Shown here in pieces: positions 50,307 to 58,999 of a stretch of DNA of 64,000 nucleotides (positions are counted from its first letter, which is position 1; every line of letters starts with the position of its first letter). Source of the stretch: Streptomyces sulfonofaciens (GTDB taxonomy: Bacteria > Actinomycetota > Actinomycetes > Streptomycetales > Streptomycetaceae); the NCBI RefSeq assembly GCF_014656295.1, contig NZ_BNCD01000004.1, forward strand, positions 62,001-126,000, in the 5' to 3' direction. The notes below the pieces were generated by a model. It did not search any database. It saw nothing but the letters and a program-made list of their open reading frames with translations, and was not told where the DNA came from. The position numbers and the translations under genes are program-made.

Positions 50307-51041
50307 GTGACCTCAGAACAACCCTTCGACCGCGACCACCGGGGTACACCCGTCGGGCGGCGCCTGGTGCTCGGCATGGTCGGGCTGGGCGCACTGGGCG
50401 TGGCGGCCGCCCGGCCGCTCCAGGACGGCCTCGAATCGTTCCTCGGTGCGGCGGCGGACAGGGACCCGACCGGCCTGACCGGCCTGCTGCCCAACGGCGG
50501 CGGGTTCCGCTACTACTCGGTCGCCGCGTCCGTGCCGACCAAGGACGCCACCGACTACCGGCTCACCGTCGACGGCCTGGTGGACCACCCCGGCTCCTAC
50601 AGCCTCTCCGACCTGCGCGGACTGCCGCAGACCCGGCTGGTGAAGGACGTCCAGTGCGTCACCGGCTGGCGGGTGCCCGGCACACCGTTCGAGGGCGTGC
50701 GGCTGTCCCGGCTGCTGGACGCGGCCGGCGTGCGGCCCTCGGCCAGGGCCGTGCGGTTCACCTGCTTCGACGGCGCGTACAGCGAGAGCCTCACGCTCCC
50801 CCAGGCCCGCCGCGACGACGTGCTCGTCGCCCTGCGCATGCAGGACAAGCCGGTGAGCCACGCGCACGGCGGCCCGGTGCGCCTGTACGTGGCCCCCATG
50901 TACTTCTACAAGTCCGCGAAGTGGCTCTCCGGCATCACCGTCACCGACCGGGTGGAACCGGGCTACTGGGAGCACTACGGCTACGACGTGGACGGCTGGG
51001 TGGGCCGCTCGAACGGACGCGACGATGCGCCGACGGTCTGA
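50307..51041 (+). CDS. Molybdopterin-dependent oxidoreductase of the sulfite oxidase/YedY fold
   Basis: 244 residues from GTG 50307. An N-terminal Arg-rich and hydrophobic stretch (GRRLVLGMVGLGALGVAAA) may be a membrane anchor or Tat signal. The molybdenum-binding Cys about 117 sits in VQCVTGWRVPG, followed by conserved RFTCFDGAYSESL and a Tyr/Trp-rich end GYWEHYGYDVDGW. Unlike plant sulfite oxidase it has no Ig dimer domain, like bacterial YedY/MsrP. The b-type cytochrome gene at 51025 overlaps it by 17 bases, so the two probably form one membrane complex. Confidence 0.87.
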   Translation: MTSEQPFDRDHRGTPVGRRLVLGMVGLGALGVAAARPLQDGLESFLGAAADRDPTGLTGLLPNGGGFRYYSVAASVPTKDATDYRLTVDGLVDHPGSYSLSDLRGLPQTRLVKDVQCVTGWRVPGTPFEGVRLSRLLDAAGVRPSARAVRFTCFDGAYSESLTLPQARRDDVLVALRMQDKPVSHAHGGPVRLYVAPMYFYKSAKWLSGITVTDRVEPGYWEHYGYDVDGWVGRSNGRDDAPTV

Positions 51042-51732
51042 GGACGCGCCCGGCGGCGGTGCCGCGACGGGTGGTGCGCCGGCCGCGGGCGCGGTGCACG
51101 CCCCGGTGGCGACGGACACGGCCACCGCCCCGCAGCGCCCCGCGCGGGTGCGCCGCTTCAGCCGGGCCGAGCGCTGGGTGCACCGGAGCACCGGCGCTCT
51201 GATGGGCGTGTGCGTGCTCACCGCGGCCTTCCTGTACATACCGCAGCTCGCCGAGCTGGTCGGACGCCGGGTCCTGGTGGTCACCGTCCACGAGTGGTCG
51301 GGACTGCTGCTGCCCCTGCCGCTGCTCGCCGGGCTGGTCTCCCGCGCGCTGCGCGCCGATCTGCGGCGGCTCAACCGCTTCGCCCCCTACGACCGCAGAT
51401 GGCTCAGAGCGGCCCGGCGCCGGGACTCCCGGCCCGAGGCACGCCCGGCCGGGAAGTTCAACGCCGGGCAGAAGGTCTACGCGGCGTGGATCGCCGGGGC
51501 CGTGCTGGTGATGCTCGGCACCGGACTGCTGATGTGGTTCACCCGCCTCGCACCCCTGGTGCTGCGCGTCGGCGCCACCTTCGTCCACGACTGGCTCGCG
51601 CTCGCGGTGGGCATCGTCCTCGCCGGCCACATCGGCATGGCCTTCGCCGACCCCGAGGCCCGCCGCGGTATGCGCACCGGCTGGGTCAGCCGTGCCTGGG
51701 CGGAGCGCGAGCACCGCCTGTGGCGCCCCTGA
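51025..51732 (+). CDS. Cytochrome b561-type membrane protein, partner of the Mo enzyme
   Basis: 235 residues from ATG 51025. The first 55 residues are disordered, then come four membrane helices. Conserved His positions that could hold two b hemes are RWVHRSTG, VHEWSG, VHDWLAL and GHIGMAF. The family includes the gamma subunit of formate dehydrogenase and MsrQ-like proteins, which deliver electrons to a Mo enzyme. The 17-base overlap with the Mo-enzyme gene supports this. Confidence 0.85.
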   Translation: MRRRSEDAPGGGAATGGAPAAGAVHAPVATDTATAPQRPARVRRFSRAERWVHRSTGALMGVCVLTAAFLYIPQLAELVGRRVLVVTVHEWSGLLLPLPLLAGLVSRALRADLRRLNRFAPYDRRWLRAARRRDSRPEARPAGKFNAGQKVYAAWIAGAVLVMLGTGLLMWFTRLAPLVLRVGATFVHDWLALAVGIVLAGHIGMAFADPEARRGMRTGWVSRAWAEREHRLWRP

Positions 51733-51768
51733 GAGCACGGCCGCGCCCTGCTGCTAGCGTCCCGGCCT

Positions 51769-52158
51769 GTGGACGACACCGTGTACGTGGGAAACGCGGG
51801 CAGGGACGGCGCACTGGACCGGGGCTGGCTCCTCGGGCACTTCAGGGACCCCGGCGACCCCCGCCGCAGCGAGGACGTCGAGGTCAAGTGGAGCGTGCAC
51901 CCGCGCGGCGACCGGCGCGCGCAGTGGGTGCGGGGCGAGGCGAGGACGGCCTTCCTGGTGCTCGTCAGCGGCAGGTTCCGCGTCGAGCTGCCCGGTCGCA
52001 GCGTCGTGCTCGAACGGCAGGGCGACTACGTCGTGTGGGGGCGCGGGGTCGACCACTCCTGGTTCGCGGAGGAGGAGTCGGTGGTGCTGACCGTCCGGTG
52101 GCCTTCCATACCCGGCTACGCGGTGCCGCGCGGGGAGTCCTCGCCGCCGCCCGGCTGA
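51769..52158 (+). CDS. Small cupin-like protein
   Basis: 129 residues from GTG 51769. Residues about 35-115 form one cupin barrel (ARTAFLVLVSGRFRVELPGRS, GDYVVWGRGVDHSWFAEEESVVL). The His/Glu metal ligands are only partly kept (DHSW), so binding of a sugar or regulator rather than catalysis is possible. It starts 36 bases after the cytochrome gene. No partner function is evident. Confidence 0.75.
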   Translation: MDDTVYVGNAGRDGALDRGWLLGHFRDPGDPRRSEDVEVKWSVHPRGDRRAQWVRGEARTAFLVLVSGRFRVELPGRSVVLERQGDYVVWGRGVDHSWFAEEESVVLTVRWPSIPGYAVPRGESSPPPG

Positions 52159-52324
52159 CGCGGGGGCGCGGCCCGCGCCGCCCGCACCGCTCCCGCGCGG
52201 GGCACCGTGCCGCCTTCCGGCGCGCGTGTGCGCCGGCTTCCCGTGCGGGGCACTGTGCCGGGGCGGATCCGGTGTGATTGTCTGATGCCGGTGTGAACCC
52301 CCGTGCGCAAAGGTGTGTGATCCG

Positions 52325-53179
52325 GTGTCCCGTGTCGTCGTCACCGGCGGGAGCGGCAAGCTCGGCCGCGCCGTCGTGAGGGAACTGCTCGACCACGGCT
52401 GGGACGTGGTCAACCTCGACCGGGTGGCACCGGACGAACGGCTGTGCCCGTTCGTCAGGGTGGACCTCACCGACTACGGGCAGACCGTGGGGGCCCTGAC
52501 GGCGGTCGACGACCGCTACGACCGCGTGGACGCCGTGGCGCACCTCGCCGCCGTGCCGGCGCCCGGACTGCTGCCGAACACGGCCGTGTTCCACAACAAC
52601 ATCACGGCCACCCACCACGTCTTCTCCGCCGCCCGGCTGGCCGGCGTCCGCAACGTGGTCTGGGCGTCGAGCGAGACGGTGCTCGGCCTGCCCTTCGAGA
52701 CGCCGCCGCCCTACCTGCCGGTGGACGAGGAGTACCCGGGCCGGCCGGAGACCAACTACTCGCTGGCCAAGCACCTCGAAGAGCAGATGGCCGCGCAGCT
52801 CTGCCGGTGGGACCCGGAGCTGAAGATGGTCGGACTGCGGTTCTCCAACGTGATGGAGGTGCCGGACTACGCGCGCTTCCCCGCGTTCGACGCCGACCCC
52901 CGGCTGCGGCGCTGGAACCTGTGGTCGTACATCGACGCCAGGGACGGCGCCCAGGCCGTTCGCCGGGGCCTGGAGTACGACGCCACCGGGGCGGAGGTCT
53001 TCGTCATCGCGAGCCCGGACACGGTGATGTCCACGCCGTCGGCGGAACTGGCTGCCGCCGAGTTCCCGGACGTCGAGATCAGGGGCGAACTCGGCCGCAA
53101 CGAGTCGCTGATGTCCACCGCCAGGGCCCGCCGCCTGCTCGGCTACGCGCCGGTGCACAGTTGGCGCAACCACGTCTAG
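52325..53179 (+). CDS. NAD-dependent epimerase/dehydratase (extended SDR)
   Basis: 284 residues from GTG 52325. Rossmann motif VVVTGGSGKLGRAVV, then DRVAPDE with Asp at the strand end (NAD), AHLAAVPAP, Ser in WASSETVLG, and catalytic Tyr/Lys in YSLAKHLEEQM. Extended SDRs change nucleotide sugars or related alcohols. No sugar gene is linked to it. It converges on the AraC gene. Confidence 0.88.
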   Translation: MSRVVVTGGSGKLGRAVVRELLDHGWDVVNLDRVAPDERLCPFVRVDLTDYGQTVGALTAVDDRYDRVDAVAHLAAVPAPGLLPNTAVFHNNITATHHVFSAARLAGVRNVVWASSETVLGLPFETPPPYLPVDEEYPGRPETNYSLAKHLEEQMAAQLCRWDPELKMVGLRFSNVMEVPDYARFPAFDADPRLRRWNLWSYIDARDGAQAVRRGLEYDATGAEVFVIASPDTVMSTPSAELAAAEFPDVEIRGELGRNESLMSTARARRLLGYAPVHSWRNHV

Positions 53180-53333
53180 GGCTGTCCGGGGCCTGCCCGG
53201 AGCCGTGCTCGGTGCGGTTCGACGGGTCAGCAGCGGTCGAGGGGGACGCGCTGTGGCCGAGGCACTGGATGAGCGACCCGGGCCCCCTTGCACCACCCCG
53301 CCTCGAACCGATCACCGACCGGTGGTCCGGGGC

Positions 53334-54239
53334 TCAAGGCAGGACAGCCGCCGGGGCGGGCACGGCCTGGCGCATACGGGCGGCGTCCAGGCTGGGTGGC
53401 GCGCCGAACTGGCGGCGGTACTCCCGGCTGAACTGCGAAGGGTTGTCATAGCCGACGCGGTGGCCGACCCCGACGACGTCGCCGGGGTGGGTGGCGAGCA
53501 GCAGCCGGGCCTCCTGGAGCCTGATCTGCTTCTGGAACTGGATGGGGCTCATCGCCGTCACCGTCCGGAAGTTGCGGTAGAAGGCGGAGACGCCCATGCC
53601 CGAGAGCCGCGCCACGTCCTCGACCCGGAAGGGCTGCGCGTAGTGCTCGCGGATCCAACGCACGGCCCGGGAGATGTGGCTGAGGCTGCTGTCGGCCAGT
53701 CCGAGTTGGCGAACCGTCGCGCCCTGCTCCCCGGTGATCAGGCGCCATAGGATCTCGCGCTTGATCATCGGGGCCAGTACGGCCCGGTCGCGCGGCTCGT
53801 CGAGCAGGCGCAGCAGCCGGACCACCGCGTCGAGCAGTGCGGCCGGAGCGTCGGCGACGGCGATTGCCGACGGTGCGCCCGCGACGGCGGGGGGAGCGTC
53901 CTCGGGCCCGGTCTGCAGCAGGAGTTCGGCGACGGCGGAGGGTTCCAGCGTGAGACCGAACCCCAGTGCGGGCTGCTCGGGTGCGGCCCGGGTGAACTGC
54001 CCGGTGACGGGCAGATCGACGGATGCGACCAGGTACTGCCCGGGCCCGTACGTGTACACCCGCTCGCCGAGGGCGAGCCGTTTGGCGCCCTGGGCGATGA
54101 CCGCGAGCACCGTGCCGGACATCGAGGGCGCCGGCGGATCCGACCGGTCGATCCTCGAGATGAGGACGCCGTCGATGGCGGTGGTCCAGTCGGGCCGTGC
54201 GTGCCGGTCCAGCAGGGTGCGGAGTTCTTCGAGGCTCAC
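53334..54239 (-). CDS. AraC-family regulator with AraC_N cupin
   Basis: 301 residues from GTG 54239; an upstream ATG 54302 would add 21 residues. Residues about 10-165 form the AraC_N sensor domain (SMSGTVLAVIAQGAKRLALGE, YGPGQYLVASVDLPV). The C-terminus has two helix-turn-helix modules (EDVARLSGMGVSAFYRNFR and VGYDNPSQFSREYRRQFG). It is divergent from the monooxygenase-esterase-SDR operon (144 bases) and probably activates it in response to a small compound. Confidence 0.9.
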   Translation of the reverse strand: MSLEELRTLLDRHARPDWTTAIDGVLISRIDRSDPPAPSMSGTVLAVIAQGAKRLALGERVYTYGPGQYLVASVDLPVTGQFTRAAPEQPALGFGLTLEPSAVAELLLQTGPEDAPPAVAGAPSAIAVADAPAALLDAVVRLLRLLDEPRDRAVLAPMIKREILWRLITGEQGATVRQLGLADSSLSHISRAVRWIREHYAQPFRVEDVARLSGMGVSAFYRNFRTVTAMSPIQFQKQIRLQEARLLLATHPGDVVGVGHRVGYDNPSQFSREYRRQFGAPPSLDAARMRQAVPAPAAVLP

Positions 54240-54383
54240 GCGTCCATTGCAGCACTTTTCTGTGTCACGGTTCGGACCCTCGCGAGGATCGTGCATGAAC
54301 ACGCGAGCATCGTTCTAACGTTTGTGCAGGTCAGGCCCTTTTGATGGAACTACGCCACTCCATCGTCACGGAAGAGGGAATCG

Positions 54384-54839
54384 GTGATCGTCAACTACGG
54401 CTTCAACGCCGTCCTGACCGCCAGGCCCGGCATGGGCGACCGGCTCGTCGACCTGCTGCTGACCGGGCTGAACGAGGGCAGCCCCGGCGCGAGCGAGTAC
54501 TGCGTCGTCTACCTCGTCTCCCGTTCCGCGTCCGAACCCGACGTCGTCCACGTCACCGAGGGCTGGACCAGCGAGGAGGACCACCACCGGATCTTCGCCG
54601 GTGAGGCCGCCCGGGCCATCGTCGCGCAGATCGACCCACTGCTGGCCAAGGAGTCCGAGTACACGGACCACATCCCGGTCCGCGGCAAGGCCGCCTTCTT
54701 CAGGCCCGGGGCCGGTCCGCCGGCCTCCTGCCGCTCGGCGCCTGCCGAGGCGGCCCCCTTCCACCCGACCGTGCGGCACCACTCGAAAGGCGACGACCAT
54801 GACCACGGCACGACCCGCCCTGGACCCCGAACTGCGTGA
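54384..54839 (+). CDS. ABM-type antibiotic-biosynthesis monooxygenase domain protein
   Basis: 151 residues from GTG 54384, with GAAGAGGG upstream. Residues 1-110 form an ABM alpha/beta barrel (NYGFNAVLTARPG, VVHVTEGWTSEEDHHRIFAGEAA). The last 35 residues are low-complexity and overlap the esterase start by 41 bases, so the natural end may be shorter. ABM proteins oxidise aromatic substrates or degrade small compounds without cofactors. The AraC gene is divergent. Confidence 0.8.
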   Translation: MIVNYGFNAVLTARPGMGDRLVDLLLTGLNEGSPGASEYCVVYLVSRSASEPDVVHVTEGWTSEEDHHRIFAGEAARAIVAQIDPLLAKESEYTDHIPVRGKAAFFRPGAGPPASCRSAPAEAAPFHPTVRHHSKGDDHDHGTTRPGPRTA

Positions 54840-55770
54840 ACTCCTGGCAGACATGCCGCTGATGTCCCGGCTCGGCCCGGAAGTGCTCGCGCAGGTCCGT
54901 CCCTTCTCCTCGATGCCCGTCGAACCCCTCCTCGAAGGCCGGGCGATCGACCGGCGCGAGGTCGCCATCGCGAGTCCGGACGGCGGGCGGATCCCGCTGT
55001 CGGTCTTCAGTCCCGCTGGGGCCGAGCGCTCACCGAAAGCGCCGTGCGTCTACTGGATGCACGGCGGCGGGATGGTCATGGGGGACCGCTTCTCGCAGAT
55101 CGACATTCCGCTGGAGTGGCTCGGCCGATTCGGCGCCGTAGTCGTCTCGGTGGACTACCGGCTGGCGCCGGAGGCCGCCGGTACGACCCTGGTCGACGAC
55201 TGCTACCAGGGGCTGCTCTGGGTCGCGGAACACGCCGAGGACCTGGGCGTCGATCCCGCCCGCGTCGTCGTCGCGGGCGCCAGCGCGGGTGGCGGTCTCA
55301 CCGCCGGCGTGGCACTGATGGCACGCGACCGGGGGACCCCGGCGATCGCCGCCCAGGTGCTGATCGGGCCCATGCTCGACCACCGCAACACCACCGCGTC
55401 CAGCCGCCAGTACTCCGGTGACCCCGGAGTCTGGACCCGCGAGATGAACGAGTTCGGATGGCGATCGGTCCTCGACGGCCTGCCCGGCGACGAGGTGCCC
55501 GGCTATGTGTCACCCGCGTCGGCCGACGACCTCTCGGGCCTGCCGACCACCTACATCGACACCGGCTCCGCCGAGGTCTTCCGCGACGAGGACACCGACT
55601 ACGCCACCCGTATCTGGGCGGCGGGAGGCCAGGCCGAACTCCACGTCTGGGCGGGGGGTTTCCACGGCTTCGACGCGCTGTACCCGCACGCGAGCATCTC
55701 GACCACGGCCCGCAGGACCCGCACCGACTGGCTGGCCCGGGTCCTGTCCCCGAACCGAGCCCGCCGGTGA
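54799..55770 (+). CDS. HSL-type alpha/beta hydrolase (esterase)
   Basis: 323 residues from ATG 54799, after AAAGG. Oxyanion motif HGGGMVMG, nucleophile GASAGGG (Ser about 157), acid Asp/Glu in VFRDEDTDYA, and His in AGGFHGFDAL. This is the hormone-sensitive-lipase group that cleaves small carboxylic esters. It is the second gene of the operon after the ABM gene and precedes an SDR. Confidence 0.92.
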   Translation: MTTARPALDPELRELLADMPLMSRLGPEVLAQVRPFSSMPVEPLLEGRAIDRREVAIASPDGGRIPLSVFSPAGAERSPKAPCVYWMHGGGMVMGDRFSQIDIPLEWLGRFGAVVVSVDYRLAPEAAGTTLVDDCYQGLLWVAEHAEDLGVDPARVVVAGASAGGGLTAGVALMARDRGTPAIAAQVLIGPMLDHRNTTASSRQYSGDPGVWTREMNEFGWRSVLDGLPGDEVPGYVSPASADDLSGLPTTYIDTGSAEVFRDEDTDYATRIWAAGGQAELHVWAGGFHGFDALYPHASISTTARRTRTDWLARVLSPNRARR

Positions 55771-55855
55771 GCGGTGCAATGCGATCACCAGTTCTCCCGC
55801 GCACAGGAACATGTCCGTCCGCCCGCGGGATCCACCACATCGAAAGGACCACACC

Positions 55856-56605
55856 GTGAAGACGATTCTGATCACCGGTGCCTCATCCGGATACGGGCGC
55901 GAGAGCGCCCTGTACTTCCACTCACGGGGGTGGAACGTCGTTGCCGCGATGCGCACGCCGCGTCCGGACGTCCTTCCCGAGTCGGACCGGCTCCGCGTGC
56001 TCGAACTCGACGTGACCGAGCCCGCGAGCGTCACTGCTGCGTTCGAGGCGGCCGGCCCCCTCGACGCCCTGGTCAACAACGCCGGAATCCCGTCGATCGG
56101 CGTGTTCGAGGGGACCCCCATGACCCGCGTACGGGAGGTGTTCGAGACCAACACCTTCGGTGTGATGGCGACGACCCGGGCGGTGCTGCCCCAGTTCCGC
56201 AGGCGCGGCTCCGGCGTGGTGATCAACGTGACCTCCAGCGTGGTGCTGGGCCACATGCCGCTCTCCGCTGTCTACAAGGCGAGCAAGATGGCCGTCGAGG
56301 GTTTCACCGCGTCCCTCGCGCTCGAACTCGCGCCCTTCGGCGTGCGGGCGAGGACGGTCGAACCGGGCGCCTGCCTGACCACGAACTTCGCTGCCACGGC
56401 GACGCACGGCTCTTCGCCGGAGGAACTGGTCCCGGCACCTTACGCAGCGTTCGCGAAGAAGGCCATGGACGACTTCACGGGCCAGGACGTCTTCACCAAG
56501 GAGAGCGACGTGGCCGAGACGGTGTGGCGGGCGGTGCACGACACGACCGGTCAGCTCCGGTTCCCGGCCGGTCCCGACGCGGTCATGCTCGCCCAGGCGA
56601 AGTGA
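55856..56605 (+). CDS. SDR-family dehydrogenase
   Basis: 249 residues from GTG 55856, with AAAGGA upstream. Nucleotide motif ILITGASSGYGRESALY, NNAGIP, Ser in NVTSSVVLG, catalytic YKASKMAVEG. The lack of an acidic residue at the end of strand 2 (AAMRTPRPD) suggests NADP use. Third gene of the AraC-linked operon; it may act on a product of the esterase. Confidence 0.9.
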   Translation: MKTILITGASSGYGRESALYFHSRGWNVVAAMRTPRPDVLPESDRLRVLELDVTEPASVTAAFEAAGPLDALVNNAGIPSIGVFEGTPMTRVREVFETNTFGVMATTRAVLPQFRRRGSGVVINVTSSVVLGHMPLSAVYKASKMAVEGFTASLALELAPFGVRARTVEPGACLTTNFAATATHGSSPEELVPAPYAAFAKKAMDDFTGQDVFTKESDVAETVWRAVHDTTGQLRFPAGPDAVMLAQAK

Positions 56606-56619
56606 TCGAAGCAGCCGAC

Positions 56620-56644
56620 GCGACCGGCGCTGACCGTCGGTCGC
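56620..56644. terminator. Hairpin between SDR and PPOX genes
   Basis: GCGACCG (56620-56626) and CGGTCGC (56638-56644) with an 11-base loop, between convergent stops at 56605 and 56654. Confidence 0.45.
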
Positions 56645-56653
56645 GGACGGCCG

Positions 56654-57115
56654 CTAGGCAAGCCACGTCCCGTCGCGCATGATGACCCTGCCGCGCAGTT
56701 CCGGTTCGCCGCGCCACGCGCGCACACTCTCCGGCGCCACGCGCACGTACAGGAAGGAACCCTCCTCCGCACGCGGGTCCCACCCGAACTTGGCGGCGAA
56801 CGCCCCGGCCGCCTCTCCGGGCACCTCCTGGTCAAGGAAGCACTCCGCCGCTCCCTGGAGAAGCACCACATCGAAGGTGTCGGGCAGCGCCAGGCGCACG
56901 CGCGGCTCGGCGCGGACGTTCCGCGCGGTCACGGAAGTGGCACCGGTGCACATCCACACGGCTCGCCCATCCCACAGGAACCACAGTGGTACCTGGTACG
57001 GCCCGTGATCAGGATGTGCCGTCGACACCCACACGTCCCGCTCGGAAACGAGCCGTCGCAGAGTGTCGCGCCTGCGCTCCGCCGCCCGGCGGCGAGCAGT
57101 CCCCGTGGTCCGCAT
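56654..57115 (-). CDS. Pyridoxamine 5'-phosphate oxidase-like (PPOX) protein
   Basis: 153 residues from ATG 57115. A split-barrel flavin fold is read from DVWVSTAHPDHGPYQVPLWFLWDG, VRLALPDTFDVVLLQGAAECF and FLYVRVAPESVRAWRGEPEL. Such proteins bind FMN or F420 and reduce varied substrates. No partner gene. It converges on the SDR gene. Confidence 0.82.
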   Translation of the reverse strand: MRTTGTARRRAAERRRDTLRRLVSERDVWVSTAHPDHGPYQVPLWFLWDGRAVWMCTGATSVTARNVRAEPRVRLALPDTFDVVLLQGAAECFLDQEVPGEAAGAFAAKFGWDPRAEEGSFLYVRVAPESVRAWRGEPELRGRVIMRDGTWLA

Positions 57116-57396
57116 GAGTGCCGATCCTAGCCAGAGGGCCCGAAGCGCGCATGAGGCGAAGGGCCTACTCCCGGCGACCGATGAACGCCTCGGCCTCTGA
57201 CCCGGACGCACCCCCCAACGGGCCGATCCCCCTCGTCTGCAACGGGATCCAGCCCCTGTCCACGACGCCTGTCGTCCGGCCCCGTGCACGACACGGCCCG
57301 CCGGCTCGGCCACCGGCCCCGCTGGGCCTGCACGCGGCGCCCCGCGGGGCCCCGCGGGATCCGGGCGGGCAAGCCCCGGGAGGCCGGGAGCCTCCG

Positions 57397-57999
57397 CTAT
57401 CCGGTGCCCCGCCAGACGTTGTCGAAGGCGGCCTCCTCGATGGCCCGCCGCTGCCGAACGGCTTCCAGTTCCATCACGGCGTCGTTGACGGCGGCGAGCA
57501 CCGCGGTCACCGTGTCGCCGGCCGGTGCCGCGACCTCGCCGGCCGGTGTGCGCATCCCGAGGGCCGCGGCCAGGGCGGCGAGCACCGGCTCGCCGGCGGC
57601 CCAGCGCTCCGCCGCGCCGCGTCGTTCGGCCGTGTCGGCCAGCACGGTCCTGCCGGCCCGGAACGGCGCCCAGCGGCGGTGCTGCCGTGTGACCAGCCCC
57701 TCCTGCTCCAGGGCGGTGAGGTAGGCAGCGGACAGGCCGCGGCCCCTGCGCCACAGCCAGTCCTCCACGGTCTCGCCCTCAGCCGGGTCCTCCAGCGACG
57801 CCGCGGCCTCGGCCAGGAGGCGGTCGAGGGTGCCGGGCCCGGCGCCCGGCAGGATGCGCTCCCCGTCCAGCCGGGCGCTCCCGGTGCCGAGGAGGTCGAT
57901 GGCCTCGGCTCCCGCGAGGGCGAGCGAGAGGTCGCCCTGCCCCATGGACGGGGGCGCCTCGTCCAGGGCGACGATGAGCAGGTCTCGGGGTGTGGTCAT
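57397..57999 (-). CDS. GPP34/GOLPH3-family protein
   Basis: 200 residues from ATG 57999. The family pattern TTPRDLLIVALDEAPPSMGQGDLSLALAGAEAIDLLGTG is visible, followed by helices with GETVEDWLWRRGRGL. In eukaryotes GOLPH3 binds phosphatidylinositol-4-phosphate on the Golgi; in Streptomyces several copies exist with unknown roles, often near sporulation or secondary-metabolism genes. It is monocistronic here. Confidence 0.85.
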   Translation of the reverse strand: MTTPRDLLIVALDEAPPSMGQGDLSLALAGAEAIDLLGTGSARLDGERILPGAGPGTLDRLLAEAAASLEDPAEGETVEDWLWRRGRGLSAAYLTALEQEGLVTRQHRRWAPFRAGRTVLADTAERRGAAERWAAGEPVLAALAAALGMRTPAGEVAAPAGDTVTAVLAAVNDAVMELEAVRQRRAIEEAAFDNVWRGTG

Positions 58000-58123
58000 G
58001 GACGGCTCCAGGGCAGTGGCCTGTACGGAGCCGACTGTAGCGCGGGGACGGCGGCCGTGGTTCAGTCCGCGAAGTCCACTCCGCTCACCGCGCGTCCCCT
58101 TCCGACTCCGCGCCCACCGCGCC

Positions 58124-58916
58124 TCACAGCACGCTCGTCATCCCGCCGTCCACGTAGAGCACCTGCCCGCTGACGAAGTCCGCCGCGGGCGAGGCGAGGA
58201 AGAGGACGCCGCCCACCAGGTCGTCCGTGGTGCCCCAGCGGCCCGCTGGCGTCCTGCGGCGCACCCAGGAGCTGAACTCCTCGTCGTCGACGAGGGGCCG
58301 GGTCAGCTCGGTGTCGACGTCCCCCGGCCCGAGGCCGTTGACCTGCACGCCGTAGGGCCCCCAGTCCGCGCACATGCCCTTGGTGAGCATCTTCAGGGCG
58401 CCCTTGGCGGCGACGTAGGGAGCGATGCCGGGGCGCACCACTTCGCTCTGCAGCGAGCAGATGTCGATGATCTTGCCGTGCCCGCGTCCGGTCATCCGCC
58501 GGGCGGCCTCCCGGCCCACCAGGAACGCGCTGGTGAGGTTGGTGTCGAGGATGCGGTGCCAGTCGGAGTCGGTGAACTCCAGCAGCGGGGCGCGCAGTTG
58601 CATGCCGGCGTTGTTGACCAGGACGTCGAGCGGCCCGACCCGCTCCTCGACCGACGCGATCCCGGCGGCCACCGCGGCCGCGTCCGTCACGTCGAACGCC
58701 GCGGTGTGCACCCGGTCGGCGGCCCCCGCGTCCGCGGCGCAGGTGCGGTCTGCCAGTTCCCGCGCGGCCTCGCCCAGGGCCGCCGGGCTGCGGCCGTTGA
58801 GCACCACCGTGCAGCCCGCCTCCAGCAGGCCCCGCGCCAGCGCGCGTCCGATGCCCCGGCTGGAGCCGGTGACCAGTGCGGTGCGCCCCGCGATGTCGAG
58901 GGGGGTGGGCGGTCAT
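58124..58916 (-). pseudogene. SDR (gluconate 5-dehydrogenase-like) with frameshifted start
   Basis: The catalytic part is intact: TGSSRGIGRALARG, NNAGMQLRAP, Ser in ICSLQSE, YVAAKGALK, and VDGGMTSVL at the end. The start ATG 58916 (MTAHP...) lies in another frame because of a run of six Gs on the plus strand at 58900-58905; five would join M-T-A-H-P-L-D-I-A-G-R-T to the rest. In the intact frame a TGA comes immediately upstream and no ATG/GTG is found before GTG 58807, which would drop the cofactor motif. The context (gntP, gntK) indicates a gluconate 5-dehydrogenase. It may be a slip or a sequencing error. Confidence 0.8.
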
Positions 58917-58999
58917 GACGTCTCCGTACCCGTCGGGGCGTCCCCGGCGCCGGCCCCGCACAGGGGGCCGCCGGGGACCGCCGTGGCGACCGAAGGACC

